Below are positions 53,070 through 62,195 of a stretch of DNA of 64,000 bases, one piece after another. The notes beneath the pieces were generated by a model, which searched no databases, had not been told where the DNA came from, and saw only the letters and a list, made by a program, of their open reading frames with translations. How positions within the stretch are numbered: position 1 is the stretch's first letter; every line of letters starts with the position of its first letter. Where the stretch lies: NCBI RefSeq assembly GCF_020911865.1, contig NZ_CP087131.1, positions 3,100,001-3,164,000 of the forward strand. Reading direction: 5' to 3'. The translations under genes were made by a program, and so were the position numbers. This stretch comes from Chryseobacterium sp. C-71 (GTDB taxonomy: Bacteria; Bacteroidota; Bacteroidia; Flavobacteriales; Weeksellaceae).

Positions 53070-53861
53070 CTACGGATTTCCGTACATATTCGATTCTCCG
53101 CCATCAATGGCAATCACCTGTCCTGAAACGTAACCGTTCTCATCACTTAAAAGATAGGCAACTAAATTTCCCACATCTTTAGGATCTCCCAATTTTCTGG
53201 TAGGATTTCTTGATGCATATTCTTTTTCAGCTGCTTTCGGATCTGCAGGATTTACCTGATTAAAAGCTTCAGCGACCATGGGTGTTAAAATCGCGCCTGG
53301 AGCAATCGCATTCGTTAGAATATTATCTTTACCATATTCCAAAGCTGCATTTTTGGTCATTCCGGCTACAGCATGTTTTGTGGCAACATAAGCAGTTTGG
53401 TTTAAAACCCCTCTGATTCCACCGACAGAAGCAACGTTGACAATTCTTCCGCCTCCGTTTTTCTGCAGTTCAGGAATTACATATTTCATTCCGTAATAAA
53501 CTCCTAACAAATTGATGTCTATTACTTTTTTGAAAACTTCAATGTCATAATCAATCAAAGGCGCCTGTTTTCCTTCAATTCCTGCATTGTTGTATAATCC
53601 GTCAACTTTTCCGAATTCTTCCACCGTTTGGTCTACGTAGTTCTTCACATTTTCTTCTACAGAAACATCTGCAGTGACTGTTAAATATTTACTTTCAGGA
53701 TACCTTAATGATAATTCTTCCTTAGCTTTTTCTAAAGCTTCTGCGTTGTAATCTACCAAAGTTAAATCAGCTCCTTTTGATGCTAAAGAATCTGCTGCTG
53801 CAAAACCTAATCCCATTGCTGCTCCTGTAACGATAATTACTTTTCCTTTAAAATTTGACAT
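53070..53861 (-). CDS. Short-chain dehydrogenase/reductase
   Basis: 263 residues, a classical SDR. The NAD(P)-binding motif is VTGAAMGLGFAAADSLASKG (TGxxxGxG) and an Asp after the second strand (LVDYNAEAL) favours NAD. Structural motif NNAGIEG. The catalytic Ser is in VNVASVGGIRG and Tyr/Lys in YVATKHAVAG. It ends with DGGESNMYGNP. It resembles glucose-1-dehydrogenase-like or 3-oxoacyl reductase-like SDRs. The substrate cannot be assigned. Confidence 0.9.
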   Translation of the reverse strand: MSNFKGKVIIVTGAAMGLGFAAADSLASKGADLTLVDYNAEALEKAKEELSLRYPESKYLTVTADVSVEENVKNYVDQTVEEFGKVDGLYNNAGIEGKQAPLIDYDIEVFKKVIDINLLGVYYGMKYVIPELQKNGGGRIVNVASVGGIRGVLNQTAYVATKHAVAGMTKNAALEYGKDNILTNAIAPGAILTPMVAEAFNQVNPADPKAAEKEYASRNPTRKLGDPKDVGNLVAYLLSDENGYVSGQVIAIDGGESNMYGNP

Positions 53862-54014
53862 AATATTTATATTTTATTTCATTGCTTCAATTTACAACAA
53901 TGATGCCTGTGTGGTATTAACTTATGGTAATATTTTGTTAAATTTTTAGGTAGTGAAATTTGTAAAACTATAGTAAGAAACAAGGATATAAAAAGTCGTT
54001 CTGCGCCAGGTTGC

Positions 54015-54080
54015 GCTCCTACGGAGCTCCCCATTGATAATTAAATTATTATCTACAAACATATTGCTCCTACGGAGCAA
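54015..54080. repeat. Twin palindrome with GCTCCTACGGAGC cores
   Basis: Two hairpins share the core GCTCC-TAC-GGAGC: 54015-54027 and, extended to TTGCTCCTACGGAGCAA, 54064-54080. A 36-bp AT-rich spacer separates them. I remember this pair, including the CATTGATAATTAA-like spacer, as a frequent intergenic repeat in Flavobacteriia. The rest of 53862-54258 holds no gene. Confidence 0.7.
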
Positions 54081-54258
54081 AAATATTTTCAAATTCTTAC
54101 TAAATTTAAGCAGAATCAACTTGTTGTTTCCTTAAAAATAAAGATTAAAAAATTAATGAATTTTCATAACTGAAAAATCTTAATGTTTAGAATCTCCATC
54201 AGCCGAAAAACCATCAAAACAAAAACATTTTTCATAAATTTAATCATTAAAATATCCA

Positions 54259-54555
54259 ATGAACGAGATCTTCAAACAACAAGTCTGGGAAATCACAAAA
54301 TTAGTTCCGAAAGGAAGAGTGACTAGCTACGGAGCAATTGCAAAAGCGGTTGGTTTTCCGAACCATTCCCGTCATGTAGGTAAAGCGATGGGTGGCTGCC
54401 CAAAAGATGTTCCTGCGCATCGTGTAATTTCGAGCTCTGGAACTTTGTCAGTTCCTGAATTTCAGTCGAGATTGGAAGTTGAAGGAATTGTCGTTGATAA
54501 TTTTAGAGTCAAGAATTTCAAAAAGCTATTTTGGAATCCGTTGGAGGAGTTGTAA
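54259..54555 (+). CDS. Alkyltransferase-like (ATL) protein of the MGMT family
   Basis: 98 residues, matching the DNA-binding domain of O6-alkylguanine transferases: KQQVWEITKLVPKGRVTSYG, AIAKAVGFPNHSRHVGKAMG and PAHRVISSSG. The alkyl-accepting Cys of PCHR is replaced by Ala (PAHR, residues 52-55), so it cannot repair alkyl groups itself. ATL proteins with Trp or Ala here bind O6-alkylguanine and hand the lesion to nucleotide excision repair. That role is inferred from the family. Confidence 0.88.
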   Translation: MNEIFKQQVWEITKLVPKGRVTSYGAIAKAVGFPNHSRHVGKAMGGCPKDVPAHRVISSSGTLSVPEFQSRLEVEGIVVDNFRVKNFKKLFWNPLEEL

Positions 54556-54678
54556 ACTTATTTATAATGAATTGTTGTATTTCGGTATAAAAAGTAACAA
54601 TTCATAACAGAAACCTGCTGAGGTAGTGAAAGTGATTGAAGTTTTCATTAAGTGAATATTATTACGATATAAAAATGT

Positions 54679-54707
54679 TTTCGGCGGCACCTCTGGTGCC
54701 GCCGAAA
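54679..54707. repeat. GC-rich hairpin with CGGCGGC arms
   Basis: A perfect 12-bp stem (TTTCGGCGGCAC, 54679-54690, complement 54696-54707) with a CTCTG loop is followed by CTTTT. It could act as a terminator for the ATL gene or the convergent hydrolase gene. Its GC-rich arms resemble those of the large hairpin at 60069-60113. Confidence 0.65.
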
Positions 54708-54747
54708 CTTTTGAAAAGCATCAGTATTAATCAATATATCACTAATA

Positions 54748-56202
54748 TCATTTCGTTTTCACGCTCTCTTCAATCTTCAAAAGCATTTGTTTTCCGTTTT
54801 CATTTTCAGGATTCAGCTTAACCGATTTTTTATACATTTCGACCGCCTTATTTTTATTTCCTGTTTTTAATAATACTTCGCCATAACTATCATAAGCGTT
54901 CCAGCTTTTTGGAAATAAATGAACATTAAGCTTAAAAATCTCTAAAGCTTCAGTTTGCTGATTATTTGTCATCATTCTGTAAGCCCAGTTATTTAATTCT
55001 ACTTCTTGTGGATCAAATTCGGGATTTTTCTTTTTCGTCTTTTCTGTAAAATCAATAGCTTTATCAAATCCAATTTCTCGGAGGTTTTTCCTCAAAAAAG
55101 TTAAAGGATCGGCTTCTAAAATATCCGCATTGTAACATCCTGCAATCTCTTCCAGAAAATCTTCAGGAGCACTTCCACCTAAGTTGGTCAAAACAATTAT
55201 TGCTAGTTTATCATCCGGATAAATCAACAAAGCCGATCTATTTCCACCAGACATTCCTATTGCTTTGTGGTTTTTTCTAAATTTTGCAATTCCCCAACCT
55301 CGTGTCCAGTTGGTCGGATTTCCATTGTTGAATTTGCTTGGTGACCACATCAAATCTAATGTTGCAGATTTTTGAAATAATTTACCACTTTGCAAAGCAA
55401 TTATCCAGTTTGCCATATCTTCAGCTGTACTGTTGATTCCCGCTCCGGTTCTTGTAAAATCAGGAAATTCGGTATAATTATTTACCAATTTATCATCAGT
55501 TCTTTTGCCGTCAAATAAATTTCTGTAACGATAAGTAGGTGCAAATTGCGGAATCAAATCTCTGGAATCCCCAAACAATGTATGTTTCATATTTGCGATT
55601 CTGAATTGTTGATTTTCAAAATTAGTAGCAAATGATTGATGACTAACTTTTTCGATAATTTTTCCTAATAAATAATAATTGGTTTGATTGTAACTGAATT
55701 GTTCGCCTGTTTTAAATTCTAAAGGAAGTGTTTTCAGCTTTTCCCAAATGGCTTGTTCGGTTTTTAACGGACCAATGTTACCTGTGAGAGGGTCAAGAAG
55801 TTGTAGGATTTCTGGCAAACCAGAAATATGCGTCAACAATTGGTCAACCGTTATATTTTGCCATTCTGAAGGTAAATCATTCAGATATTTTTTGATAGGC
55901 GCATTGAGTTCTATTTTGCCTTGTTCTACCAATTGCATGACAGAAACACCGGTGAAAATTTTTGTATTAGAATTAATGGGAAAAATAGTCGTGTTTTTGA
56001 CAGAAATATGGTCTTGAATATTTGCATAACCGTACGATTTGCTTGATACAATTTTTCCATTTTGAACAACAGCTAACTGCAATCCGGGAATTCTTCTTTC
56101 TTTCATTTCACGACCAATGATTTCATCGACATTTGAATTTATACTTTGTGCAAAAGTATGGAGTGATAAAAAAAGAAGAATGAATAGATTTAGTTTTTTC
56201 AT
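54748..56202 (-). CDS. Beta-lactamase-fold serine hydrolase with C-terminal TPR region
   Basis: 484 residues. Signal peptide MKKLNLFILLFLSLHTFAQS. A class C beta-lactamase/penicillin-binding-protein fold spans ~20-350: PINSNTKIFTGVSV gives the S-x-x-K motif, GEQFSYNQTNYYLLG the Tyr-based second motif, and the GMSGGNRS region lies near the third. The C-terminal ~110 residues look like tetratricopeptide helices (WNAYDSYGEVLLKTGNKNKA, VEMYKKSVKLNPENENGKQM). It is probably a periplasmic peptidase or esterase. The substrate is unknown. Confidence 0.88.
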   Translation of the reverse strand: MKKLNLFILLFLSLHTFAQSINSNVDEIIGREMKERRIPGLQLAVVQNGKIVSSKSYGYANIQDHISVKNTTIFPINSNTKIFTGVSVMQLVEQGKIELNAPIKKYLNDLPSEWQNITVDQLLTHISGLPEILQLLDPLTGNIGPLKTEQAIWEKLKTLPLEFKTGEQFSYNQTNYYLLGKIIEKVSHQSFATNFENQQFRIANMKHTLFGDSRDLIPQFAPTYRYRNLFDGKRTDDKLVNNYTEFPDFTRTGAGINSTAEDMANWIIALQSGKLFQKSATLDLMWSPSKFNNGNPTNWTRGWGIAKFRKNHKAIGMSGGNRSALLIYPDDKLAIIVLTNLGGSAPEDFLEEIAGCYNADILEADPLTFLRKNLREIGFDKAIDFTEKTKKKNPEFDPQEVELNNWAYRMMTNNQQTEALEIFKLNVHLFPKSWNAYDSYGEVLLKTGNKNKAVEMYKKSVKLNPENENGKQMLLKIEESVKTK

Positions 56203-56271
56203 TTACAAATGATTGATTTTCTATTTATAAGACAGCTTACATAATGATTTTATTACATTTTAGAACGGTTT

Positions 56272-56440
56272 TTATTTACTCATTTCCTTTTCAATTTCCA
56301 AAAGCATTTGTTTCCCATTTTCATTTTTATAATTTAATTCAATATTTTTTTGATATATTTTTACAGCTTCCTCTTTTTACCACATTGATAGAAAGCCTTA
56401 CCATAACTGTCAAAGAATATAATAATAAACCGACATTGAG
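56272..56440 (-). pseudogene. Remnant of a second serine hydrolase C-terminus
   Basis: On the minus strand, EEAVKIYQKNIELNYKNENG then KQMLLEIEKEMSK aligns with the end of the hydrolase next door (NKAVEMYKKSVKLNPENENG, KQMLLKIEESVKTK). Upstream, FDSYGKAFYQCGKK in another frame matches YDSYGEVLLKTGNK. A frameshift and missing sequence show decay, and nothing of the catalytic domain is left. It probably came from a tandem duplication. The remaining DNA to 56711 has a hairpin-like GATTAGCGAAGCTAAATC (56635-56652) but no gene. Confidence 0.65.
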
Positions 56441-56711
56441 TATAGATAAAACGATGCAGGAATCAAGTAGAAGATACCCCAACAAAAAACCTCAAGGTTG
56501 ATGAGATTTTTAGGAATATGATGTCTCAAAAATAGCATCTATGACATTTGCAAAAAGAAAAAAAGCAAAAAGTAGGTTTTCAAGTTTATGTTTGGACTTT
56601 ATGGTAAGCAAGAAAAAACACCAAAAAAAATTCCGATTAGCGAAGCTAAATCCAAAATTCATTTTTTATTAAGCAAAGCCGAATTTACTATTTCTACGAT
56701 TAATTTTTCAT

Positions 56712-56746
56712 AAAAAAGCTCGGAACAACTAAATCGTTTCGAGCTT
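56712..56746 (-). terminator. Terminator of htpG
   Basis: AAGCTCGGAAC (56717-56727) pairs with GTTTCGAGCTT (56736-56746, one wobble). On the minus strand a T-run follows. It begins 19 bp after the htpG stop codon. Confidence 0.85.
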
Positions 56747-56765
56747 CAATATAAGTTAGTTTAAT

Positions 56766-58658
56766 TTACTTTTCCAATTGCTTGTAACTTCTCTGGATGA
56801 AGTCTGTCAATTCTTTTCCTTTCAGTAAATTCTGAGATAGTTTCGCCAAATCTAACGCGTACTTAATCTGAGAACTTTTCTCATCAGCATTTTCATTAGC
56901 CAAAATTTTAGTGGCAAATTCACTGTTTGAATTCACGACCAAATTATACATTTCCGGTAAACTTCCCATTCCAAACATTCCTCCACCGCCGGTTGCCTGC
57001 ATATCTTTCATTCTACGCATAAATTCAGGCTGAGTAATTGTAAACGGAGCATCGTTACTGTCTAAATCTTCCAGCTGAACTGTGAATTTCTTGTCATTAA
57101 TCGACTCCTCAACGTTTTTCTTTAAGGTTTCCTTTTCAGTTTCATTTAATTTAGAAATTGCCGGCTCGTCTTTTTTAATCAAATTATTGATGTGGTCTGC
57201 ATCTACTCTTGCAAAAGAAATTTTCTCTTTTGTAGATTCCAGTTTTTGAATTAAATGCGGAACAATCGGTGAATCTAAAAGAATAACCTCGTATCCTTTA
57301 TCTTTCGCAGACTGAATGTAAGAGTGCTGTTCGTCAGCATTTGTAGCGTAAAGAATGACTAAATTTCCGTCTTTGTCGGTTTGATTTAGTTTGATTTTTT
57401 CTTCTAATTCATTCCAAAGGAAATATTTTCCGTCAGTTGTTGGGTACAATGCAAATTTGTCAGATTTTTCGAAGAATTTGTCTTCAGAAATCATTCCATA
57501 TTCGATAACAATTTTGATATCGTTCCATTTTTTGTCGTAGTCCTCACGGTTTTCATTGATTAAAGAAACCATTTTATCGGCTACTTTTTTCGTGATGTAA
57601 GAAGAAATTTTCTTTACCGCACCGTCTGCCTGAAGATATGAACGGGAAACATTCAACGGGATGTCTGGAGAATCAATCACCCCTCTCAACAACATCAAAA
57701 AGTCCGGAACAATACCTTTTACCTCATCCGTTACGAAAACCTGATTCTGATATAATTGAATTTTATCTTTTTCAATGTTTAAATTATTCGCTAGTTTCGG
57801 GAAATATAAAACTCCGGTCAAGTTGAACGGATAATCTACGTTCAAATGGATATTGAACAATGGCTCCTCAAACTGCATTGGGTACAATTCGTGGTAGAAA
57901 GCTTTGTAATCTTCGTCTTTCAATTCACTCGGAGCTTTCGTCCAAGCCGGAGTAGGATTATTAACGATATTATCAACCTCAACTGTTTCAGCAACTGCAT
58001 CATCTGCAGCGTCTTCAGGTAAAGGAAGTGTTTCTGTTTTTGTTCCGAATTTGATTGGAACTGGCATGAATTTGTTGTATTTCGTTAACAATTCACGGAT
58101 TTTATTTTCTTCTAAAAATTCTGTAGAATCTTCGGCAATGTGAAGGATGATCTCAGTTCCTCTGTCGGTTTTAGCAGTCGTTTCTTCTAAGGTGAATTCC
58201 GGACTTCCGTCGCAGATCCAATGAACGGCTGGCTCATCTTTGAAAGATTTAGAAATAATTTCCACTTTTTCTGCCACCATAAAAGCAGAGTAGAAACCTA
58301 AACCAAAATGCCCGATAATCCCTGAATCTTTCGCAGAATCTTTATATTTTTCTAAGAATTCTTCTGCTCCGGAAAACGCAACCTGGTTGATGTATTTTTC
58401 CACTTCTTCGGCAGTCATTCCTAAACCTTGATCGATGATGTGAAGTTTTTTGTTTTCCTTATCGATTTTAACTTCGATTTTCGGATTTCCGTAATCAACT
58501 TGTGCTTCACCGATGTTGGTCAGATGTTTCAATTTCAAAGTTGCATCGGTTGCGTTTGAAATTAATTCTCTTAAAAAGATTTCGTGGTCGCTGTACAAAA
58601 ATTTCTTAATCAACGGAAAAATATTTTCCACCGAAACATTGATATTTCCTTTTGTCAT
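56766..58658 (-). CDS. htpG: Chaperone HtpG (bacterial Hsp90)
   Basis: 630 residues, the normal length. The N-terminal GHKL ATPase has FLRELISNATDATLKLKHLT, the DQGLGMTAEEV nucleotide motif and GIIGHFGLGFYSAFMVA. The middle domain has the catalytic-loop Arg in LNVSRSYLQADGAVKKI. A C-terminal dimerisation domain follows. It remodels client proteins in the cytosol using ATP. It is monocistronic with its own terminator. Confidence 0.97.
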   Translation of the reverse strand: MTKGNINVSVENIFPLIKKFLYSDHEIFLRELISNATDATLKLKHLTNIGEAQVDYGNPKIEVKIDKENKKLHIIDQGLGMTAEEVEKYINQVAFSGAEEFLEKYKDSAKDSGIIGHFGLGFYSAFMVAEKVEIISKSFKDEPAVHWICDGSPEFTLEETTAKTDRGTEIILHIAEDSTEFLEENKIRELLTKYNKFMPVPIKFGTKTETLPLPEDAADDAVAETVEVDNIVNNPTPAWTKAPSELKDEDYKAFYHELYPMQFEEPLFNIHLNVDYPFNLTGVLYFPKLANNLNIEKDKIQLYQNQVFVTDEVKGIVPDFLMLLRGVIDSPDIPLNVSRSYLQADGAVKKISSYITKKVADKMVSLINENREDYDKKWNDIKIVIEYGMISEDKFFEKSDKFALYPTTDGKYFLWNELEEKIKLNQTDKDGNLVILYATNADEQHSYIQSAKDKGYEVILLDSPIVPHLIQKLESTKEKISFARVDADHINNLIKKDEPAISKLNETEKETLKKNVEESINDKKFTVQLEDLDSNDAPFTITQPEFMRRMKDMQATGGGGMFGMGSLPEMYNLVVNSNSEFATKILANENADEKSSQIKYALDLAKLSQNLLKGKELTDFIQRSYKQLEK

Positions 58659-58769
58659 TTTTTTTAATTTTTAAATTTGATTATTAATTCTCAAAAGAAA
58701 TACCATTGAACGAAAAGTGACAGATTGGCATTTTTATCCCAGAATAAGGATGTCTTTCGTCTAAAAACA

Positions 58770-58797
58770 AAAAAAGACAGCCTCTCAGCTGTCTTTT
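58770..58797 (-). terminator. Terminator of recA
   Basis: A perfect 10-bp stem (AAAAGACAGC, 58772-58781, complement 58788-58797) with a CTCTCA loop has its T-run on the minus strand. Confidence 0.9.
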
Positions 58798-58816
58798 GTA
58801 TTTCAATCAAAACAAA

Positions 58817-59824
58817 TTATTTTTTGTTGTTGATAATCTCTTCTTTTACTTTATTTTCAAGCTCTTCAGCCAGTTCAGGATTGTCTTTCAACAAATCTCT
58901 TACACCATCACGGCCTTGACCCAATTTAGTTTCACCGTAGCTGAACCAAGAACCGCTTTTCTTCACAATTCCCATATCTACTGCAGTATCCAAGATTTCT
59001 CCGGTTTTAGAAACGCCTTCACCATACATAATGTCAAATTCAGCCATTTTGAAAGGTGGAGCGACTTTGTTTTTTACAATTTTCACTTTCACACGGCTTC
59101 CAACAGCTTCATCACCATTTTTAATTGGTGCGCTTGCTTTTCTGATGTCTACTCTTACTGAAGCGTAGAATTTTAAAGCGTTACCACCCGTTGTTGTTTC
59201 AGGGTTTCCGAACATTACACCGATTTTTTCTCTCAATTGGTTGATGAAAATCACGGTACATTTTGTTCTTGAAATCGTTGCAGTCAGTTTTCTCAAAGCC
59301 TGAGACATCAATCTTGCGTGAAGACCCATTTTAGAATCTCCCATTTCACCCTCAATCTCCGCTTTTGGAGTCAAAGCAGCAACAGAGTCAATGACTACAA
59401 TGTCGATTGCGCCTGAACGGATCAAGTTATCAGCAATTTCCAAAGCCTGCTCACCGTTATCTGGCTGAGAAATAATAAGGTTTTCAAGATCGATTCCTAG
59501 TTTGCCTGCGTAACCTCTGTCGAAAGCGTGCTCGGCATCGATAAATGCTGCAATTCCGCCTGCTTTTTGAGCTTCTGCAATTGCGTGTAAAGTTAAAGTT
59601 GTTTTACCTGAAGATTCAGGTCCGTAGATCTCAATAATTCTTCCTCTCGGATATCCGCCAACGCCCAAAGCGATGTCTAATCCTAATGATCCGGAAGGAA
59701 TAACTTCGATTGTAGTGTCGATTGCACTATCTCCCAACGTCATTACCGTTCCTTTCCCGTATGTTTTATCTAGTTTATCAAGCACCAATGCAAGTGCTTT
59801 TTTCTTATCATCTATGTTGCTCAT
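58817..59824 (-). CDS. recA: Recombinase RecA
   Basis: 335 residues. Walker [19 protein letters not shown] (~65-82), Walker [22 protein letters not shown]-binding loop L2 region [20 protein letters not shown], and a short acidic C-terminal tail. It polymerises on single-stranded DNA, carries out strand exchange and triggers repressor self-cleavage where an SOS system exists. A minus-strand TAATTTTG box lies 21 bp upstream. Confidence 0.98.
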   Translation of the reverse strand: MSNIDDKKKALALVLDKLDKTYGKGTVMTLGDSAIDTTIEVIPSGSLGLDIALGVGGYPRGRIIEIYGPESSGKTTLTLHAIAEAQKAGGIAAFIDAEHAFDRGYAGKLGIDLENLIISQPDNGEQALEIADNLIRSGAIDIVVIDSVAALTPKAEIEGEMGDSKMGLHARLMSQALRKLTATISRTKCTVIFINQLREKIGVMFGNPETTTGGNALKFYASVRVDIRKASAPIKNGDEAVGSRVKVKIVKNKVAPPFKMAEFDIMYGEGVSKTGEILDTAVDMGIVKKSGSWFSYGETKLGQGRDGVRDLLKDNPELAEELENKVKEEIINNKK

Positions 59825-59844
59825 ATCGTATTAAAATAATTTAT

Positions 59845-59852
59845 CAAAATTA
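59845..59852 (-). promoter_or_regulatory. -7 box upstream of recA
   Basis: Minus-strand TAATTTTG (plus CAAAATTA) matches TAnnTTTG. A TTG at 59869-59867 is 14 bp away, shorter than ideal. Confidence 0.5.
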
Positions 59853-60039
59853 CATAATTTTAAATTCAAAAGCTAATATTATTTGTTCTTGGAAATTGTT
59901 TTTAGCGTTAAAAAATGATAAAGTTTTTGATTAATATTAAAGACTAAACGATCAATTATAATGAAGAGATTCCATACCCTGAGTTTTTTCTTCATTGGAT
60001 GGGCGGGATTCGGACGAAGGCCGAAAATGGGTGGTTTTT

Positions 60040-60143
60040 AGCCCCGATTGAACGGCCTGTTTGAGCTCTTTCTATTTTTCGGCGGCGGCAAAGCCGCCGC
60101 CGAAAAATAGAAAAGCGAGTAGTGAAAGCGGGATTAAGCTCCT
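60040..60143. repeat. Structured intergenic element with a 21-bp GC-rich hairpin
   Basis: The block starts AGCCCCGATTGAACGGCC and ends AGCGGGATTAAGCTCCTG. Its centre is a perfect 21-bp inverted repeat (60069-60089 with 60093-60113) around an AAA loop, with arms containing CGGCGGCGGC. The outer parts can also pair (CCCG 60043-60046 with CGGG 60129-60132). I remember the same outer sequences with other central hairpins in many Flavobacteriia genomes. The rest of 59853-60150 has no gene, though 60001-60035 (GGGCGGGATTCGG...) is also unusually GC-rich. Confidence 0.65.
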
Positions 60144-60150
60144 GAAAAAA

Positions 60151-61347
60151 TTAATGAAAATTCGAATTCTGGGTAATACTTAGGTAATCTGACAAGACCT
60201 TCATCTGATCTTTATTTCCTTTTTTAATTCTGGCTTCACGGCTTACAGTAGAATCGTATATTTTATTGATGATTCTTTTCGTAGTAGGGAAACCTTTTTT
60301 GAAAGGCACATCAGGAATCTGAAGTCTTTTGCAAACATCATCACCCAATAAATACCATGTGCAGCAAATATGCAGATACCTTAAATTTTTTCTTTGAAAC
60401 TCATATTTTAGTATCGGATTTTCCAGCGATTCGTTCAATAAAGAATGCGCAAGTAAAACCGAATCACTGTCTGAAGATGGCTGAATGGAAGTCCACAGAT
60501 AAAAATATTCTGTTGCTTCTTTTTTATTGTTTGGTAAAAGCACTTCGGGAATTCCTAAAAGATAGCCGACGTATTTCCAAAGGTGGAAATGGCCTTTTTC
60601 TTCCTCTTCAGAGATGATGTTTCCTAATTTTTGAAGACTGTGCTGAAATACCAGGCTGAAACCAATGTAGGTCGCCATCATGTCCCAGGAATTGATAGGT
60701 TCGCCCCAGTTTTGGGTATCCCAGTTTTTATAATGTTTTTTAATAGAAAGTCTGGCGTAGGAATGAATGAGTCTTGTTTTAATTGCAAATTCATAACCTT
60801 TTTTATGGATTTCTAAAGCATCATATCTTGTTACGTTTACCCAAAAATCTAAAGTTTCCGAGAGTCTTTTTACGGCACCTTTTTTTAATGCTTCGGTCAC
60901 GATGAGCGGTTTATTGAGGTAAGCATAATCGTAACCGCCGATCAGGCAATAGTCACGAAGGGAAATCAGAGAATCCAGATTGCAGCGCATGCAAAGTTCA
61001 GCACCTTTTTTAATTAAATTTAAATCAAGCCAATCGGGTAGGGTTTGTGTTTGCCGAAAAAGTTTTTTTACACTTTCCGGAACATGATCGTTTTCTGAAA
61101 CTCCGTTTCTGATGTAGTTTTCAATCTCTCTTGAAGCTTCGCTGTATTTTTTTGTGAAATAAACATCTTTTACAACCTCATCACCAATTTCGTCTACATG
61201 ATAAAAGAAATGAGAAAATTTGTCAAAGTTCTTGAAGTTGACTTCTGCTGCTGAAAGATCAATCAGCTGCTTTCCGTTTCCTGTTGTCCAAAAGTCTTTG
61301 AAATGTTGTGAATCTTTAAATCTGGGTTGTAAATTTGTCTTTTCCAT
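60151..61347 (-). CDS. MpaB-family (DUF2236) haem oxygenase-like protein
   Basis: 398 residues from the ATG at 61347 (MEKTNLQPRFKDSQHFKDFW). An upstream ATG at 61365 adds six residues. Features of the MpaB / rubber-oxygenase fold are GGYDYAYLNKPLIVTEALKK, AVKRLSETLDFWVNVTRYDA, IKTRLIHSYARLSIKKHY (candidate haem-contacting His and Arg) and WGEPINSWDMMATYIGFSLV. Characterised relatives are b-type-haem oxygenases acting on polyisoprene or other substrates. The substrate here is unknown. A LuxR-type regulator gene lies 71 bp upstream on the same strand and may control it. Confidence 0.85.
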   Translation of the reverse strand: MEKTNLQPRFKDSQHFKDFWTTGNGKQLIDLSAAEVNFKNFDKFSHFFYHVDEIGDEVVKDVYFTKKYSEASREIENYIRNGVSENDHVPESVKKLFRQTQTLPDWLDLNLIKKGAELCMRCNLDSLISLRDYCLIGGYDYAYLNKPLIVTEALKKGAVKRLSETLDFWVNVTRYDALEIHKKGYEFAIKTRLIHSYARLSIKKHYKNWDTQNWGEPINSWDMMATYIGFSLVFQHSLQKLGNIISEEEEKGHFHLWKYVGYLLGIPEVLLPNNKKEATEYFYLWTSIQPSSDSDSVLLAHSLLNESLENPILKYEFQRKNLRYLHICCTWYLLGDDVCKRLQIPDVPFKKGFPTTKRIINKIYDSTVSREARIKKGNKDQMKVLSDYLSITQNSNFH

Positions 61348-61418
61348 CTGATGATAAAAGTACAAGTTTTACGCCGAAATAATATCGTGAGATTTGTCAG
61401 TTTTAAATTTAAATCATG

Positions 61419-62195
61419 CTAAATCAATCCAAAATCAAAAGCTTTTTTCACCAGTTCTTTACTGTTCCTGCAATTAGTTTTTCTTAAAATATTTCTTCTG
61501 TGTGTACGAACGGTATGTTCTGAAAGTATTAAGATAGAGGAAATTTCTTTCCCTGAATAACCTTTGGCAATGAATGATAAAACTTCGGTTTCTCGTTTTG
61601 TGAGATTGTTTTCATGTGTTAAAGATGAAAGCAAATTTTGATTAATTTTAATCTGATAAAAATCTTTTCTTGGTTCAATTCCTGTAATCAAAACGGTATA
61701 AGAATTCTCGCTTGTGATGTGCTGGATGTTGGTGTGTATGTTGATGGACTGTACTAAATGATGATCTTCGTCTTCAAAAGTGTGAATCGCCTGATGATGA
61801 AAAAGCTCATAATTTCCTTTTGCCGTTTTCATTCTGAAGCAGTAGCTTGGTTTTAAATATAATTGAAATTCTTTACCAATCTCTAGAATTTTATTGACCA
61901 CAGTTTGTTCGGCTTTTATCACAAATGGAATGTCGTCCGGATGAATAAGATCAATGAGTTCTTTAAGGTGTAAGGGGTAGTTTTTTAACCCATGAATTTT
62001 GAGAATGCTTTCGTGATGATTCGTAACAGTACTGTTGTTGAGATTTAAGACGTAATAATAGTATTCTCCGATAGCAAACATCTCTCCGATAATACGCTCT
62101 ATAGATGGTTTCTCTAATATTTTATCACTTCTTCGGTTTCCGGGATAAATATTCCAGACGTCTATGAGCGGATGTTTTTCCTCGGTTTTTTTCAT
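61419..62195 (-). CDS. LuxR-type transcriptional regulator with PAS-like sensor
   Basis: 258 residues. The N-terminal ~180 residues resemble a PAS sensor (YYYYVLNLNNSTVTNHHESI, NYPLHLKELIDLIHPDDIPF, SYCFRMKTAKGNYELFHHQA). The C-terminal LuxR/NarL helix-turn-helix is clear: NLTKRETEVLSFIAKGYSGK, EISSILILSEHTVRTHRRNI and LRKTNCRNSKELVKKAF. It has no receiver domain. The signal is unknown. Orientation and the 71-bp gap suggest it is linked with the MpaB-family gene downstream. Confidence 0.85.
   Translation of the reverse strand: MKKTEEKHPLIDVWNIYPGNRRSDKILEKPSIERIIGEMFAIGEYYYYVLNLNNSTVTNHHESILKIHGLKNYPLHLKELIDLIHPDDIPFVIKAEQTVVNKILEIGKEFQLYLKPSYCFRMKTAKGNYELFHHQAIHTFEDEDHHLVQSINIHTNIQHITSENSYTVLITGIEPRKDFYQIKINQNLLSSLTHENNLTKRETEVLSFIAKGYSGKEISSILILSEHTVRTHRRNILRKTNCRNSKELVKKAFDFGLI

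Noticed and set aside
56244..56501. 85-codon plus-strand frame
   Set aside because: It is antisense to the hydrolase remnant and has no protein-like features of its own.
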